A program made the position numbers and the translations under genes. The notes under the pieces were generated by a model that searched no databases, was not told where the DNA came from, and saw only the letters and a program-made list of their open reading frames with translations. From Peptostreptococcaceae bacterium (lineage in GTDB: Bacteria > Bacillota_A > Clostridia > Peptostreptococcales > Anaerovoracaceae), in NCBI GenBank assembly GCA_016650135.1, contig JAENWH010000050.1, positions 1 through 9,465 on the forward strand: DNA of 9,465 nt, read 5' to 3'. This document shows positions 7,622-9,465 of the stretch, in pieces; position 1 is the first letter of the stretch, and every line of letters begins with the position of its first letter.

Positions 7622-8950
7622 TTAATTCGCTTGAGCTTTAAGTGCTGCAACCGATGCTGCTTGTAACTCAGAACAAGCTTCTTCAGGGGTAATGATTAAA
7701 CCAAACATTTCTTGACAAGTATTGAGATGTACCTGTGCCACTGATGGAGATAAATACTGATCATACCAAAGTTGAACTTCAGAAGCTTTAGTTGATGCAT
7801 TAAAGATTTCTTTATTCACAGAATCGGTAATGTATTTCCCAGCATTTTTTACTACAGGAATTTTACCCTGTGAAACTAACAATTTTACAGAATTTTCATC
7901 GGTTGTAAAATTTGTAATAAAGTCAAAAGCTGCTTTTAATTTATCACCAGTACAATTAAATGACACAAATTGATCCCCTATAGTACCAATTTGTATTGTA
8001 GCATAATCTGGATTTACTCCTTTTATAGCAGGGAAACTGAACCAACCCACTTTCTTATAGAATTCTTCACTATCATTTGAAAGGTTAGCTGTATACCATG
8101 AACCAATTAAATCCATAGCAGCTTTTTCTTGATATAATAACTGTCTACCTTGACCATCGTCTTCACTTAAGGAATTGACACCTTCAGGGAAATAACCTTT
8201 TTTTACCCATTCTTCAATCTTTTGCCCAGCATATAAGAAGCAAGGATCTTCAAATGATCCTGTTCCTGCTGCTGCATCTTGGAATGGTTTTAAACCACCC
8301 TTTCTTGCAGCTAAGTTTTGAAAGAACATTGAACCAGTCCATTTAGACTTATTTGCTAAGGCAAACGGAGTAATCCCATTTGCTACTAAAGTATCACATA
8401 CATTTTCAAGTTCTGCTAAAGTTGTAGGAACCTGTAACCCATATTTTTTAAATATTTCTTTATTATAAAAAATACCAGAAATAGAAAGGTTCTGCATTGG
8501 TATTCCATAAATGTGGCCTTTATAAGTGCCTTGAGCTAAAGCTGCTGGCATAATAATATTTTTAAGGCCACTTGAAGATACAAGATTATCAAGAGGCTGA
8601 GCGAATCCAGACTCAATATATTCATTCATTGGACCCCCTGACCAAGAAGAATACATATCAGGACATTGCCCTGAACTCATAGCTACTATAATTTTCTGTT
8701 TATATGAATCATTTTGAATTGGTACTTGTTGAATAACAAAATTGGAATTTGTATTTTTATTAAACTTATCAACAGTATAGGTATAATATTTCTTATCTGG
8801 ATTTTCTGGTCCAATATTCCAGTAAGTAATAGTTTGTTTTGCAGAAACATCCTTAGTTGTTGAATTTGAAGATTCTTTTTGTCCATTTGCGAAAGTAACA
8901 CTGGTTGCTATCAGTAGAATAGCTAACCCTGCAATGAATTTTTTTTTCAT
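7622..8950 (-). CDS. ABC transporter sugar-binding protein (family 1 extracellular solute-binding protein)
   Basis: A 442-residue periplasmic receptor that should capture an oligosaccharide and deliver it to the two permeases downstream. The N-terminus is a signal peptide (MKKK, hydrophobic 6-19, predicted cut near TFA-NGQKE at residue 21). There is no lipobox cysteine, so it is predicted as soluble in a diderm periplasm. The mature protein has the SBP_bac_1 pattern: ITYWNIGPENPD (41-52) as first strand, a polar linker before it, WSGGPMNEYIESGFAQPLDNL at 103-123, GHIYGIPMQNLSISGIFYNKEIF at 145-167, TTLAELENVCDTL at 176-188, and WFSFPAIKG at 303-311. Aromatic residues in the lobes (Trp44, Trp204, Trp285, Trp395) are plausible sugar-stacking positions, by analogy only. 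Start supported by AAAGGAG at 8958-8964, 7 nt before ATG. No promoter could be confidently placed upstream. Confidence 0.95.
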   Translation of the reverse strand: MKKKFIAGLAILLIATSVTFANGQKESSNSTTKDVSAKQTITYWNIGPENPDKKYYTYTVDKFNKNTNSNFVIQQVPIQNDSYKQKIIVAMSSGQCPDMYSSWSGGPMNEYIESGFAQPLDNLVSSSGLKNIIMPAALAQGTYKGHIYGIPMQNLSISGIFYNKEIFKKYGLQVPTTLAELENVCDTLVANGITPFALANKSKWTGSMFFQNLAARKGGLKPFQDAAAGTGSFEDPCFLYAGQKIEEWVKKGYFPEGVNSLSEDDGQGRQLLYQEKAAMDLIGSWYTANLSNDSEEFYKKVGWFSFPAIKGVNPDYATIQIGTIGDQFVSFNCTGDKLKAAFDFITNFTTDENSVKLLVSQGKIPVVKNAGKYITDSVNKEIFNASTKASEVQLWYDQYLSPSVAQVHLNTCQEMFGLIITPEEACSELQAASVAALKAQAN

Positions 8951-9465
8951 TTCTTTTCTCCTTTTTTTCAGGCTTTAACCTGTTTTTATAAATTCATTGT
9001 AGTTCGTATTTAATAAATCAGATATTAAAAAATTATCCCTATTTATTTGTATTTCTTCCTTTTGAACTTCATTTTTCTCTATTCTAATATGAATTTCGCT
9101 ATTTCCGTTATAGAAATATTTTTCAAAATAAACCTGAATTAAAAGTTTCCCAATTTTTCGGACTATAAAATCTGTCCTAAACTATAGTTTTCTAGCTTAA
9201 TCACGTATTTTATCATAGGAAAATATAATAAGACGTAAAATTGGATAAATTGCAAATAATTTCAAGAATCCTTATTAGTTTAATCTTCGGAAATTAATAT
9301 CCCATGTTCTGTAATGTAGTTCTTTTTTAAATTCTATAAAATTAGAATAAATCGTTATAGTATCTCTAATAATTAATTTTTAAGGGTGTAAAGAGGATGC
9401 GACTTTAAAATTTAAAGAATATCATTATTTAGCTTTAAAATTCTCCTCAATCCTTTCAAAAAAGA
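8951..9465 (-). pseudogene. Region upstream of the binding-protein gene: possible decayed coding remnant, not identified
   Basis: No intact gene is visible in these 515 bases. One minus-strand frame, 9463 down to 8975, reads partly like protein, for example KLIIRDTITIYSNFIEF and KLLIQVYFEKYFYNGNSE. It is broken by stops at 9425-9427, 9422-9424, 9380-9382, 9275-9277, 9272-9274, 9197-9199 and 9182-9184. The last 68 codons (8975-9181) are open but lack an ATG, and end in TAA 24 nt before the binding-protein ATG, as an operon partner would. I recognise no family. In DNA this AT-rich, seven stops in about 160 codons is not far below chance, so only the 68-codon run and its spacing give modest support. 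The same stretch must hold the promoter for the transport operon if transcription starts here, but no clear -35/-10 pair was found. No tRNA, repeat array or insertion-sequence end was seen. Confidence 0.35.

Noticed and set aside
8969..8982. CAGG/CCTG inverted repeat flanked by A- and T-runs before the binding-protein start
   Set aside because: Only a 4-bp stem; too weak to call a terminator or operator.
9163..9216. Short minus-strand frame starting MIKYVIKLENYSLGQIL as the true start of the remnant via frameshift
   Set aside because: Only 17 codons, no ribosome-binding site, and joining it to the 68-codon frame needs an assumed frameshift with no homologue to support it.
8975..9463. C-to-T editing or hypermutation signature explaining all stops in the flanks
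   Set aside because: Every stop codon is one C-to-T change away from CAA, CAG or CGA, so the pattern is not diagnostic without an intact homologue to compare.
9384..9465. Plus-strand open frame running off the right edge
   Set aside because: It has 27 codons with no start codon and lies opposite the minus-strand remnant; too short to support.

Overview
The window carries one minus-strand cluster for uptake and intracellular cleavage of a glycan-derived oligosaccharide. In transcription order, right to left, it holds: a periplasmic sugar-binding protein, two ABC permease subunits, a YesM-type sensor histidine kinase, a YesN-type (REC plus AraC) response regulator, and a family 3 glycoside hydrolase (GH3). 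A second GH3 gene follows the first but is broken by stop codons and runs off the left edge. The DNA is AT-rich. The binding protein has a signal peptide ending in FANGQKE with no lipobox cysteine, a pattern I associate with Spirochaetota (Treponema, Sphaerochaeta and relatives) rather than Gram-positive Firmicutes. The host is therefore probably an AT-rich, carbohydrate-fermenting spirochaete; this is inference from one protein N-terminus plus gene content.

Layout: 8951-9465 has no intact gene. It contains one minus-strand frame that reads partly like protein but is interrupted by seven stops; its last 68 codons are open and end 24 nt before the binding-protein start. 7622-8950 is the binding protein. 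7567-7607 is a hairpin plus T-run that looks like a leaky terminator. 6646-7551 and 5805-6644 are the permeases, separated by one nucleotide. 5695-5804 is a gap with weak inverted repeats. 3955-5694 and 2381-3952 are the kinase and regulator, separated by two nucleotides. 2291-2380 is a leader with a strong hairpin. 98-2290 is the intact GH3, and 1-108 is the decayed GH3 start.

Likely working model: an extracytoplasmic sugar cue, or the loaded binding protein, is sensed by the kinase. The regulator is phosphorylated and activates the transporter and hydrolase genes. The imported oligosaccharide is trimmed in the cytoplasm by GH3. No ABC ATPase is encoded here, so an ATPase shared with other importers is presumably used. 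All six intact genes belong to recognisable families and I see no previously undescribed system. The less ordinary features are the decaying coding sequence at both ends of an intact cassette, the attenuator-like hairpin after the binding-protein gene, and the structured leader before GH3.
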